Shown: positions 48,901-60,959, counted from the first letter of the stretch. The stretch is DNA of 64,000 bases from Galbula dea (GCA_013399015.1 VWZX01009103.1:26003-90002); one strand, 5' to 3'. Numbers and translations are program-made. Notes: generated by a model from the sequence alone, not told the origin.

Positions 48901-51900
48901 TTTTCAGTGTTTCCAGTTTGTTGATCAGTCTGAAGTGGACATAACCTTTTTTGGGGAGGACATGTATTCCAGTTGCAAGTTTACAGAGATGGCAAAACTT
49001 TAGAATCCTGAGTTGACTGCAGCCTCTGGGCCACTCTGCAAAATAATCTTCTTTGCTATATAAGTGCCCTCAGCTGACAAGAAGCATGTCATACCCTATC
49101 TGAGGTCTTGCACCTTCAGAGAAAACCAGGTGTTTAAAGCATAAAACAAACAAGCAAAATCCATGAAAAAACCAATAACTTATGATCTTTCACAGCAAAA
49201 TAAAAATGTCATAGTTCTTTTCCTGTTCCAAAGCAATGTAATGAAGTCCATCTTTTTTTCCTACAGGAGAAGCAGAGATAAAAAGCTGAAATGCAGTCAT
49301 CATCTTATGTGAAAACCTTTGGCTGATTCTCTATCTCTGTGACTCACCACTTACCAGCCTTACATTCACAACTACTGTTTCCTTGGATTGTACGGAGGTG
49401 CACTCAGTCTGTTTCTGCCTTCTGTTGTAGATGGAAACTGTGTCCTCTAATGCTTACTAAGGCCAGATGCCTCACTAATGGCCTTTGGCTCTATGCATAT
49501 ACAGATTTCCCTGGCTTTGGTAATATGTGCTTCTGGTTTTAGCTTTTAAATCCATCATCAAGGTGGCATGGACATCCTGGCTTATCCAGAAATACTCAAG
49601 GTCTGTGCCAGTAGTATGTAAAGCGCACCTTACATGCATGCCATGTAAGGAGCTGTAAATATCCTGTTGGAGTAATCTGGAGGAATTATCTGGAGGCAGC
49701 ACTTACTGTCCGTAAGGAGGACATATATTTTGCTGTTACATTATGCTTTGCAACAAGTTAGACCCTGTACGCTTATTCCTGCATTTCTAGTGTTGAGCTG
49801 CTTCTGTTGCATGATTTACATTCTCAGAGATACTCACATATCATCTGTGACTCTTGTTTTTTGGAAGCATCCTGGGAATAATACCAGGGATTAAATAAAC
49901 TCTGGTCTGGTACCTCACTATAAAATGTTGCAGAGGTTACTGTCTGCCTCAAGGGAAAAACCCCCTTCCTCCTGCCTTGCCGTGGGAGAAGAACAGAATC
50001 AAGACATGGAGATACAACTCAGCAGTCTTTGAGTGCAAAGAGTTTAGGCCCAGACAGCTTAACTTCCCTTATGTTTGCAGATGCCACTCTCCTTGCTCAT
50101 TTTGAAAAAGCAGGATCTCCAGTCTTCCTGTGCCAAAAAGTCTGATTTCTGCTGATTTCAGGAGCTAGTGGGTTGGCATGAAAAGATAAATATTGTATCT
50201 TTGAATAAATGTAGCAAGTAAAATGAATAAACCTGTCAATGTCTGCAAATGGATCAGTTCAGTACCAGTAAATACTAGAGAGGTATATAGGTATGTGAAC
50301 AGTATGCCTAGTAGCAAATACTAGAAAGCAACAACCAAAATGTCCACCTCCTTATTTGAGGGTCCAAAAAGGTCTCTTTTTTTTATCAGATTGCCACAGG
50401 CCTGTATGATCTTTTGGTATAGGGTAGCAAAAGGCCATTAGGGAAAATGTCATGGCTTGGAGACTAAAATCCAGCAGCTCACACATCCAGCTGCAACCAT
50501 CTTCCACACAGTTGTGCAGAAACCAGGCAATGACACAAAAACCCATCTGCCTCTTTGGCTAGCAAATCCCTGTATGTTAAAATCCCACTTCAGGAGAGAT
50601 TTTAGTCATCTCTGCGTTTACTTTGTGATGCCGAGGCGGCAAGATGCCGAAGAGTTTGGGAGCGAAGCTATGAATTGGTTCTGCTGCCAACCCTTGCCAA
50701 GGGCCCTGAGAAAAACATTCCTCCCGGGGCCTGGCTACCCATCACAATAGAGGAGCTGAGGGTCCTCAATTCCTCTGTGCTTTGAGGAGCCCTCTGTTTT
50801 GTCTTGCAAACTGGAGAGATTTGTCTGCCTGTGTCTGAGATGTGTCGTGTGCACAGGAGCACGTGAGCCCCAGCTCTACCAACTGTCAGTTAATATGTTT
50901 AGCAAGAATGACACTATCGTACTTCAGAAGAGAAAGCTGACTTTCAGTTTATGTCATTTAAAGTGGTGAAGTACTTGAATAGTGCCTTCAAAGTCATAAG
51001 GCAGTGATTTATTGTGCTTTTTTATCTAATGATGTAACACACCCACAAACCTTACCCTTGAACCACAGAGGAACAAGCTTCAAAATATTTCCTTTTCATC
51101 TGTATTGCATCACTCTCTTCACTGGAAAAGATCAACATTTCTGAGCAGAAGTCACAGAAACCTAGAATCTCTTAGCCAATGAACTTCCTGTGGTGTGCCA
51201 CTATGAGAAAGCCTTATTTCTCCTGCCTCTCACCTTGGTGAGGGAGTGGAGCAAGCTGCCACTGTCCTCTCAGTCCTTGGCAGACCCATGATGGGGATAT
51301 GGGTCCTCCAGCAATGCAGGCACATGTGTGTGACACCCCAGAAGGAAATCCTGCAGCACAAATTAGATGAAAAGCTTGAGCAGGAAATAATCCTGACTTA
51401 CAGTTCAATAACTACTACAACAGATGTCAAGGGAGACTCAAAATGCATCTACATGTAGCTGTTCTGCAGCACCCTGGTAAACAAGCCCACAACTTGACTG
51501 CCTGCTGGACAGCAAGGAACTTAATGTCTGATGCAGGAGGCTATTTAGAGCCTCATACTGTGCCTTCGGCTGCTGAGCTAGCACATGTTGCTAAATCTGA
51601 GCCGGCAGTGCAATTTCAGTAATTCCCAGAGCAGTTTACCCAACACTTATTCTGATAATAAGGCAGAAGGAGGGGGGCTGCTAGGGGTAGGAAAACTAAA
51701 ACTGCTGCTGCTGTATTTCATAAGATATCAAAGAAGATAAGATTAACCTCCTCATCTGCATACCTGATTTACTGCAGGCCATTATAACCACCAGTTACTT
51801 GTGGTGAGTCCAGTACATTAAACATATGTTTTATTTTGTCAGGTCATCTCTTCCATTAAAAACCAACTAGTTTAAGGAGCAGGTCCAGAACAGGTCCTTG

Positions 51901-52144
51901 AATATCTTCTTTGACAATCAAACCCTGTAACACAACTTTGTTTTTAAAAAATCCCTTTCATGTTACAACAAATTTAACAAGCCCAGGTATATATGCTTGA
52001 GTACTTTGATGCGTCCTCTTTTTTTTTTTTTTTTAGTTTCCTATGCCTAGCACGAACAATCATAATATTCTGAAAAATGAATGTTAGTTTGATTTGTTTT
52101 CCTCTTGCTCCAAACAGCGAATAATGCAGTGACAGATGTTATGG

Positions 52145-52210
52145 TCAGCAACCAAAATCTTGTGCTGTGATTAGCTATTATTAGCAAGTCTCTAATCCCT
52201 AGGCGATTAA
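52145..52210. promoter_or_regulatory. Candidate photoreceptor enhancer (CRX/OTX-type site cluster)
   Basis: Within 66 bp lie TCAGCA (52145-52150, NRL/MAF half-site-like), GATTAG (52169-52174), TAATCC (52193-52198, CRX/OTX consensus) and GATTAA (52205-52210). TAATC-type cores are bound by CRX and OTX2, which drive photoreceptor genes. It sits about 3.1 kb upstream of the purpurin promoter and 11 kb upstream of PDE6B. Function is inferred from motif density only. Confidence 0.3.
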
Positions 52211-52554
52211 GTGATCACCTAAGCACAGCTTCAAGTGTCACCTATGTCTCATATGGACATAAACTAATCTGTTTTGTTGGAAACAGATGAAGTGATAAGT
52301 GTTTTGAAACCTTTCCAGTTTACTGGAAATACAGCAGTTTGTTCTCTCTCAAGCCCCCATGTGAGGGTGGAAGACCACTATTCTGCACTGGGATTCAGTG
52401 TTAGAGAAAAGTACTTTGAGTATCTAGTGGGCACCTAGCCCTCAAAACACAGTCTAAAGAAGTTACTTTTTATGTCATTCTTTAAGTGTCCAAGCATTTA
52501 AAAAAAATTAAATGGGCTTTCTCTGGATTTTCCTTTCACTTCTAAATAAAGTAA

Positions 52555-53265
52555 ATGCTGCTGGTGAAGAAGATTGAAGTACAAGGATAGATGTGTTTCT
52601 TCACAGAATCACAGAATCATTACTGTTGGAAAGGACCCTCAAGATCATCTAGTCCGACCGATAGCCCTACACTACTCTTACCCCTAAATCATCCCCTGAA
52701 GAAACACATCTATCCTCTTCTTAAAAACCTCCAGGGATGGTGACTCCACCACCTCCCTCAGCAGCCTATTCCAATATCTAACCATTCTTTCAGTAAAGAA
52801 ATTCTTCCTAATATCTAATCTAAACCTACCCTGGCACAGCTTAAGCCCATTCCCTCTAGTTCTGTCACCAGTCACAAAGGAGAAGAGGCCAACACCCACC
52901 TCCCTAGAATGACCTTTCAAGTAGCTGAAGAGAGCAATAAGGTCTCCCCTCAGCCTCCTCTTCTCCAGGCTAAACAACCCCAGCTCCCTAAGCCTCTCCT
53001 CATAAGGCCTGTTTTCCAGACCCCTGACTAGCTTAGTTGCCCTTCTCTGCACCCTCTCTAGTAGCACAATGTCCTTCCTAAACTGCAGTGCCCAGAACTG
53101 CACACAGTACTAGAGGTGAGGCCTCACCAGTGCCCGTGTACAGTGGCAAGATCACCTCCCTGCTCCTACTGAGGATGATTTAGGGGTAAGAGTTGTGTAG
53201 GGCTATCAGTTGGACTAGATGATCTTGAGGGTCCCTTCCAACCGTAATGATTCTGTGATTCTGTG
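52555..53265 (+). mobile_element. Plus-strand CR1 tail interrupted by an inverted CR1
   Basis: The + strand host is split in two: about 52555-52601, ending GGATAGATGTGTTTCTTC, and 53170-53265, starting GGATGATTTAGGGGTAAGAG and ending in the CR1 tail ATTCTGTGATTCTGTG. In the inserted minus-strand copy these same two blocks are directly adjacent, which shows that the host was continuous before the insertion. Confidence 0.7.
52602..53170 (-). mobile_element. Minus-strand CR1 nested in a plus-strand CR1
   Basis: Minus-strand CR1, 3' end at 52602, 5' end at about 53170. The reverse complement encodes a nearly continuous 139-codon C-terminal ORF2 segment (53103-52684: MQFWALQFRKDIVLLERVQR through the LEVFKKRID block), so it is relatively young. 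Its terminal 95 bp form an inverted repeat with 53170-53265. Confidence 0.93.
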
Positions 53266-54324
53266 AGTGTGTGCCAGGGAAGCTGAAGGTAGGAAGCACA
53301 GTGTATGCACAAGGCCATGGGTAATGAGCTGTGCCTGAATTAACAGGGCTCGTTATCTTCACACTTGATCCTGAAGGCTGCCAACACGATGTAATCATTT
53401 TAGGGACTCTGCTCATCTCTGAACCACAGTACATATGATCAGTCAACAGCTGTTGCTGAAGGATCATTTCAGCAAATGGCTTTTTGGCATTTTTCTAGAA
53501 AATCAGGACAAGGGGCCCAGGCAGGATGAGGTAGATCCACATTGCCCAGAACATGAAGCAGCTGATACTTCATTGCAGAAGCTGGGGGGGTGTCCCCACA
53601 CTTCCAGATCTTGATGTCCTTGGATAAACGCAGCCAAAATGCACAGGGAGAAGAAGGAGGCCATTGTGCATAACAGTAGATAGCCCCAAAGTGTTCCCCC
53701 TGCCCCCAGAAAAGCCACATATAAATATCCAAGTGTCCGAGGTGTGATGGCATGGCCACTCCCATGCTGGGAAGCGCATGGACGCTGCACACAGCTCCTC
53801 TAAAAGGCAAAAGGGGGGCAGGCCGCAGCACTTGCTTCTGATTACCCCCAGCCTGGGACTGGTGCTCTCATTTTCCTGTCCCAGTTACCAGCAGATCACT
53901 CTTCTAAGAAATTGCCCAGATTAACTTTGAAGCCACACAGATGGTGTGAACAGAGTGTGCTCAATCCCTCATCCAGACATGCACATGTGAAGTATCATTG
54001 CCTTCCTCTAAAGTGTAAGTGGAAGCTGCACAGAGGCCAAATTAAAGAGGCCAATCTTGCAGTAAAGGACTGTCTTTCCCAGTTAATGGGCAAGCTAAAC
54101 AAGCTGCCTGGAAAACAACACAGTTCATACAAGCTACAGGGTGAGTTTTGAGTGCTTCTGTTCAGGAATTTCTGGGTAAGTGGCTGTAAGTGGCCTCTGC
54201 AGCCAGTCCAACATTCTAACTGTGAGCACCCAGATTGTTGGATCAGTAGCAGGATGTTAAGGACTCCCTGGGCTTACTCCATAGGAACTACAGAATTGTC
54301 CCTAGTGGGTATTCCTGTGAATGC

Positions 54325-54440
54325 CAGAATGGTTGAGCTTGGAAGGGACCTATGGAGATCATCTTGTCTAACCCCTTTGCTCAAAGAAGGATATCTAGAG
54401 GCGGTTGCCTGGGACCATGTCCAGTTATGTCCAAGACTCC
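54325..54440 (-). mobile_element. CR1 3' fragment
   Basis: GAATGGTTGAGCTTGGAAGG, then GACC and a GATCATCTTGTCTAACCCC block, then TTGCCTGGGACCATGTCCAG correspond to the reverse complement of a CR1 3' region of another subfamily. Both edges are diffuse. Confidence 0.7.
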
Positions 54441-55217
54441 CCAGCACCCAGCAGCCCAGTGGGAGAAGTAACTGCTAGTGCTGGCAGCTTCTACAAGAGT
54501 GTCTGAAGTTTTAAACCTCCTAGATGAGCCTGGGTAGAAAGAGTACGTGGGCAGCCTTTGCAGTTCAGGAAATTCTTTGGGCACTTGAGGAAATTGTAAG
54601 AATGGCAGGCACAGTTTGCTAGTGAAATTGTTTTTCTAGCTATTTCTGCCTTCTCATTCTTTTGTGCTTTATTGCATCCCCATGGAAGGCTTCTAGGAAG
54701 AATATGTTGGGAAGGAGAGAACTAGTATTTAAGTAACTGCAAATGCTGACAAAATGGCTGGGAATAACATGTATAAAGATGTTTCAGTGCTCAGGAGAAC
54801 TGGGGGCTCTAAGATTTTGATGTGAACATGAAGGCAAAATCTTTATTTTTACATATTTTTCCCCCCAATAGATAATGTGGAACATCTTTCCACTCTTGCA
54901 AGGATTACCTTAATTTGATGATGCAGATATTGGAAGAGCTAATTATATATCTACCCCATGTAAGCTGTCAAATATGAACATGTGCCTACACAGATAAGTA
55001 TGTATAGTCCATGAGTTTCTCTAGTTAATGTGTTATGCTTATTCTCCTAACACGTGTCAGAAGCAGAAAGACTTCAACAAGACAAAGGTGTGGTACAATC
55101 ACATCAGCAGATTTATTAGCTTTCTGGCCAGCTTTTTCCATTATGTAAAAGCTGTGTTTATATCAGTACAGCAGTCAGACCCACCAGTGTGAGGATTATG
55201 GTTGGTTTTTACATAAT

Positions 55218-55298
55218 GGATTATCCAAGATTAAGTGTTTTATTCAGACACACAAGCAAAAATAACCAATTAGTGACTTTGCAGATTCATTATTTAAA
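55218..55298 (+). promoter_or_regulatory. Purpurin promoter with photoreceptor motifs
   Basis: A compact array just upstream of purpurin exon 1: GGATTA (55218-55223) and GATTAA (55229-55234), both CRX/OTX-type cores in the same orientation one helical turn apart; CAATTAG (55267-55273), matching the PCE-I/RET-1 photoreceptor element; and TATTTAAA (55291-55298) as TATA box. The start is expected at about 55320. The motif order and spacing fit a photoreceptor-restricted promoter. Confidence 0.55.
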
Positions 55299-55319
55299 GG
55301 CTGCTGGAGGGCAACTGAC

Positions 55320-55398
55320 ACAAACCTCTCCTGCTTACTGCAGCCCAAAGACTGAAGCGGAGTAGTCTCAGGGATCTCCAACGACTCTGCTCCAACAG
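55320..55398 (+). other. Purpurin non-coding exon 1
   Basis: From the expected transcription start about 25 bp after TATTTAAA to a CAACAG|GTAGGT donor at 55398/55399. It contains no ATG. The next exon begins at 56296, one base before the start codon, so the 5' UTR is almost entirely in exon 1. Confidence 0.65.
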
Positions 55399-56296
55399 GT
55401 AGGTCTCTCTTCACTATAAGCAGGTCAGATTAGCATCTCTTGCAGCAGGGAAGTGCAGCCTGCTTTGCAGCAGCTGGGAACAGAGGGTGTTTGGAAGTCC
55501 TGAGTTGAAAGCTCAGTTTGGATGCTGAAGGCAAGTTCAGGTAACAGTGTTTTATTTGACATTAGAACAGGTATTCAGGGCCAAACACTCTGCAAGAATA
55601 TATATATGCAGGTGCTGTCTTCCCAAAGTGTAAGAAACAAATATGCTGGGATATACATAATTTAGGATACCTGAGGAGAAAAATAAAGCCATGGCCGTCT
55701 TCTGGCTGTGCTGTAATGGCAAACCAAGCCTCTAGGAACTGTGTGTTATTTATCACGTTTGTAGAGGGAACAATGTGAGGGCAGAAATGCCAAGATATAT
55801 TTTGCCAATACAGTAGGCAGCCTCTAGAGTAGGAAAAGCCTGTTTTGGTGATAAAAACTGGTCATAAAAGAGCACAGCTTTGCTGGCTTGAAAGCAAAGT
55901 GGACACTTATCATGAAATAATCAGAAACAATGTCCTTACAACCAATGTTGCTTTACCAGAGCTCTTCAGAACATTATTCTTCTTGTGAAAACAAAAATTC
56001 AAAAAACCTCGAATTCTTATCAATTTTTAGCAACCTTACCCAGAGTCTAGCTTGATTTATAATGTAAAAATATCACAAACCACAATAGTAGTACTGGCAA
56101 GCAAAATACTCTTGGAATTGCCATTGATGGTCAGGCACCAAAATGGCCCAGTGGATTCTCAGTGGAGGAGTTGGTAGTATACTCAGCATGGAAAGAAACT
56201 AGTTTTAAAATGAGAGGAATGTATTTGTAGGCACAGCAGCATCTACCCGTATCTACTGTATGAAATAAAATTCTACGTTTGCTTTTGTCTTGCAGA

Positions 56297-59200
56297 ATGA
56301 AATACACACAGTATGTTTTCCTGGCCTTGATCTTCTCCACTGTTGAATATAGCCTAGCTCAGACCTGTGCAGTGGAGTCTTTCTCTGTGAAAGACAATTT
56401 TGATCCGAAAAGGGTAAATATGGTTACTTCAATAGTATATGTGAAGAAGCTTCAAATATAAACAGTTTTTCCAGGTTATTGGTTGTATTAATCTAAAGAG
56501 GTTCCTTACCAAGACATTTTCTTCTTTTGTATACAGTCTCTTAGACACTGTTCCTGTAGTTTGCTTTTCTCACTGCTGTTTAACCTCCTGAGCATTATGA
56601 AAAGTCAGAGATGTTATACAGTTAGACATCATCCTCTATTAGCTCAAAGTTCAGCACAGATCTCAACTTTCGGCAGTTCCATGAATGAAACAATTTAGAT
56701 CCCCATCAGAGAGAAAGCCCAGACATAGGCCCTGGGGGACTTACTTCCACCACCAATCATAGCAAATGGAAAACTTATCTAGTTCGTTATCCTGAACCCA
56801 GACTGATTCTTGTTTAAACACAGCATTTAATCTGCCTGCCTCCAAGAAGGAAATGTGGGCTAACTTGCTGTTGGAAAGGTCCAGACAGGTTGTGCCTGTG
56901 TCTATTTTGACTGTTCCTCAGCAAACAGTACTTGAGCTGCAGCTGGGATGGGGCCAGCACCTCCTCTATACAAGATTGGCTTTGCTGGTAACAAACACAT
57001 GTCTGGGGACATCCACAGAAAAGCAAGGACCCGAATACAAACAGGGAGGAACTGGCCTGACTCCCAGAAGCCATCTCAGGATAGGAGAAGTTTTCAGTCT
57101 GGGGTCACTGTGACAGGAACATTTCACATGAATACATGTACACATATGTGCAGATCTGCCAGACCCACTTCTGATGGCACAGAGGCAAGGGTTCTTGAGA
57201 TGGCGTGGCAGGACCTGTGTGCTATGTATCTATCCAAACTCTGACTTTCTCCATAGGCCAGGCAATGGGTAGTTAAAGGGGCACTATGTCTACTATTGTA
57301 CTCATCTTGCTATGGGGATTAATCTAGATATTAATATTCTGTCACGTTAGTATGCAGGGAAATGGTATGCCCTGGCCAAGAAGGATCCAGAAGGCCTTTT
57401 CCTTCAAGACAACATCTCTGCTGAATACACTGTGGAGGAAGATGGCACAATGACAGCATCTTCCAAAGGCCGAGTGAAGCTTTTTGGGTGAGCTTTCTTG
57501 ACTTTCAGCTCTAGTTTATGCCATGAGGCATTAGAGAAGGGTCAAATGGATGATGATCTGTCCTGAGCACAAAACACAATTTGGTTTTCTTCATCAAAAA
57601 GGGAAGATCAGTTAAGGTGATCAGTTAGAAGCCAGAGGTTAGATACTTCATTAAGAAAGGTCATGTGCATGCCTGAAGCTGTTGTAGTGCTGAACTGTAG
57701 CCTGGTTCTTGCCCAAGTCCCGAGTTTGAGGCTCACATGCCACAGAGTTTTACCTTCGGTCTCATGGATCTTGTTGCAGGTTCTGGGTGATCTGTGCTGA
57801 CATGGCTGCTCAGTATACAGTACCTGACCCAACCACTCCAGCAAAAATGTATATGACCTACCAGGGCCTGGCGAGCTACCTCTCTAGCGGTGGTAAGTGA
57901 ACTTTTCCAACCCCCTCGGTGCTGGTTGATAGCTTACAGCTGCCTGGATTTGTGTGTTTCAGTATATGAGCAGGAAAAACAGCTGAGCTCAGATTTCTCC
58001 AAGTGGAGACAAAACATTATTTTTTGGGGAGATACTTTATCCAAGCGGTACTTTTTATGTCCACAGAAGAGGCAGAATCCAGAGACTCCCCAGAGACCCC
58101 ATCTATACACAACATATATTAAAAAGGAGGATGCAGATTAGAGGCAATGGGCCACACACATAGATTTTGTACAGCCAAGTAGGGTGCTGGACATAGGGAA
58201 GCAATAGTTCTCGAGCCCTGAAATGGGCACTATAAAGATGCTAAGTGTCAGTCATCCTTGTACTCCTCTTAGCTAATGAGAAGCAACATTTGGATCACTT
58301 CCTCTCAGACAGACACAGCTGGACTCAACAAAATTCAGCTGTTAACTGAACTTCTTGCAGAAACTGCTCACGCTGAACCTCAGTTATGCAGCCGGCACAC
58401 CTCAGTACTTTGTGCTAGACTTTGTCATAGCTGTGAGACTCCAGCTGTGGCAGCTGGGCAGGACTTGGCCTGCTAATGTGTAAGAAAGAAGTACATTTAC
58501 TTAGTACTGGCAAAGAAACTACACCAAAATGCACTTATTCAAGCAAACGCTGAATACAGAAGGCATGTTTTGCTGAGGCCTGTTTTATAGGAAATGCAAT
58601 CCATACAGCCAAAATTTAATCAGTATGCCCCACTCCCTCATGCTTGAGTGAGAAACACAAAGTCATTCTTTGCCATTGAAAACCTGGAAAGTTCTAGCTC
58701 TCCTAATGCTTGCAGCCTAAGAAAACAAAGATGAAAATGCATTGAGCATCATAGGGAACATACACCTGTGCTCGTCCCAGTTCTTCACTTCATGGTGTGG
58801 AGGTAAGCTGGATGTGAGAGGTGACTTTAGAAGCTTTGGAACGGTACCTCTGCCGTGTGCTGAAGTGAGGCGTCTCCTTGTTGGATGACTTAGGTCCACC
58901 TCTGCTCTATTTTGCCCACTGTGACAAACTCATGTGTTCTAATGTTTCAGGGGACAACTACTGGGTGATTGACACTGACTATGATAACTATGCCATTACC
59001 TATGCCTGCCGCAGTCTAAAAGAGGATGGCTCCTGTGATGATGGCTATTCCCTGATCTTCTCACGCAACCCCCGTGGCCTCCCCCCAGCCATTCAGCGCA
59101 TTGTGCGCCAGAAGCAGGAAGAAATCTGCATGTCTGGCCAGTTCCAGCCCGTGCTTCAGTCAGGTACTTTGGGCTAATTAGCAAACTCACTGAAATGGCT

Positions 59201-60737
59201 GCACTGGCATCTTTTAGAGTAGGTGACCACTTTTGCTGTAAATGCAAGAGAACTATAGCTAAGTAAGTTGTACTTTTAAATTATTTTTCCTTTTTAAATA
59301 AGAAAATACATATTTATAAAATAAGAAAATAGTTTCAAGGGGAAGTCCACACAAGGGAGAGAGCCTGTTATAGGGTGGTTCTGCAGCCTTAAATTTGACC
59401 TTATAGGAATCCTGCATGCTAAAGTCTGCATGGTCTGAAGTTGTGACAGGGGAAGTTTAGAGCAGATATTAGGAGGAAATTGTTTACAGAGAGAGTGGTG
59501 AGGCACTGGAGCAGCCTTCCCAGGGAGGTGGTTGAGTCACTGTCCCTGGAGGTGTTTAAGAAGTGTGTAGACATGGTCCTTCAGGACATGCTCTAGCATG
59601 TTAATGGTTGTTGCTGGTTGGTGGTGTGGGGTTTTGGTTGTGTGGGGTTTGTTTGTTTGTTTGTTTCGTTTGTTGTTTGTTTGGTTTTTTTCGATTGAAC
59701 ACAGTGATCTCAATAGGTCCTTTCCAACCATGAATCATCTGTGAATCTGTAAAGCTGGTACACTATCAAAGGAAGATGAGCTTTTGTTACTCTACTACAG
59801 TCTATATGTATATATATAGAGAGAGAGAGACACTATATATATAGGATAGGGACAGGTACAACCTGGTGTTTCTGCACTTGGAAGTACTCATCTTAGCCAC
59901 CTGGATAACAGCATCTTACTGTAGGTCTCCGCACTGTCTTCCAGGAAAGGAGGACAAGCTGCCTTGAGGAAGAAGCACCATCACTCTTAGCTCCACCATG
60001 ATTTGTGCCCTGGGAGGTTTGAATAGCAGAGAGAAGAGGCTCTGAGTAGTGGTTCTGACTGTGTCTGCTAGAAGTGGGAGCCAGCAGCTGCACCACATAC
60101 ATGTGAACAAAACATATCTAAGGCCTATTTTGAAAGAACTTTTTTTCTGGAGGCATGGGAGCTGATCCTCCAGGTCATATGGTGTCTATGAGATAAACAG
60201 ATAATTTTTTAGCCCTATGTTGGAGGCAGAAATTCCTCCTTGTTGGGAGCTGCATGACCACACCCTTCACACACCAATGCCTTGCCTGAAGATTGGCCCT
60301 TTACTAAACCAGGCCCCAGCATCTGGGCTTGGAGATTGCTACAGTTACTTGTGTTCTGTACTGCTGGACAAGAAATAGCAACTAAAACCTTCTAAATGGT
60401 ACACTGTTGTGTGAACCAGTCTTCTACTACAGAGCACTCTCCTCCACTCTGCTTACTGCAGCTATGGCAGGGTAGTTGGTTTGGGTGCTCGTGTAAGCAG
60501 AAAACTCATGGCTAGCTGGGACTAACAAAGGGTGCATAAGTACTATGTGAACAGACACAGACCAATGCAAACAGCAACTTTTGCACCCCTTCATCCTAAT
60601 CCTGTGTTGTAATTCAGAAGTAGCCTAGGAAGGCTGTAGCTACAGTTTTCCTGAAGACTAAAAGGCTTTTGAAGCACTTTGCAAATCTACTTACATAGAC
60701 TCAAGTTTATTTTTCTTTCTTTTCAGGGGCCTGTTAA
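56297..60737 (+). CDS. PURP: Purpurin, retinal RBP4-like lipocalin, five coding exons
   Basis: Secreted retinol-binding lipocalin made by photoreceptors and found in the interphotoreceptor matrix; described in chick retina as a cell-adhesion and survival factor. Coding exons: 56297-56413, 57351-57487, 57780-57892, 58951-59163 and 60727-60737, all GT-AG, 591 nt, 196 residues. Residues 1-22 are a signal peptide (MKYTQYVFLALIFSTVEYSL core). The lipocalin GxW motif is AGKWYA at 41-46. Six cysteines match the RBP4 disulfides: C24-C182, C90-C196 and C142-C151. The sequence is nearly identical to chicken purpurin as I recall it, and clearly distinct from RBP4, which has a longer C-terminus. An upstream in-frame ATG at 56279 lies in the intron, so 56297 is the start. 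It lies head to head with PDE6B. Confidence 0.97.
59437..59752 (+). mobile_element. CR1 3' fragment with internal (GTTT)n expansion
   Basis: Plus-strand CR1 in purpurin intron 5. The conserved AGAGAGTGGTGAGGCACTGG and CTTCCCAGGGAGGTGGTTGA blocks are followed by GGTGTTTAAGAAGTGTGTAG. A G/T-rich simple repeat (about 59605-59690, with (GTTT)n) separates this from the terminal GTCCTTTCCAACCATGAATC tail. The repeat probably grew inside the element after insertion. Confidence 0.88.
59802..59843. repeat. (TA)n-(GA)n-(TA)n compound microsatellite
   Basis: Alternating TATATGTATATATATA, then GAGAGAGAGAGA, then CACTATATATATA in purpurin intron 5. The two TA blocks could pair. Confidence 0.85.
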
Positions 60738-60932
60738 ATGTACACTTCTGATCCTATCCTTCAGCACATAAACCAGACCTCTTGAAGTTGCCACTCAGCA
60801 AATGAAAAATCAGAGTATGGCCTAGTGTGCTTTTCCAGAAACACACATGAAGATGTTGGGGATTTTGTTAACTGTGCACAATACAGTATTGATAGTAGAC
60901 TTATCAAAGGATTATCTAATGTGGCATTTGTC

Positions 60933-60938
60933 AATAAA
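60933..60938 (+). terminator. Purpurin poly(A) signal
   Basis: AATAAA 196 nt after the stop codon, in the context TTTGTCAATAAATGTTTTTA. It is the first canonical signal after the stop. Confidence 0.85.
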
Positions 60939-60959
60939 TGTTTTTAAAAAAAACCCCAC

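Larger units (their letters stand above)
41701..52550. other. Divergent intergenic region between PDE6B and purpurin
   Basis: No gene is recognised. Scattered features include AAAC-rich tracts (about 42055-42115), a possible ancient LINE remnant (43640-44110), a small CR1 tail (44778-44830), a MIR-like SINE (45855-45935) and a GC-richer section at about 46930-47480. Any element here could serve either flanking photoreceptor gene. Confidence 0.6.

Noticed and set aside
56279..56297. Upstream ATG in frame with purpurin
   Set aside because: It lies in intron 1 before the TTGCAG acceptor; the mature start at 56297 gives the known signal peptide.
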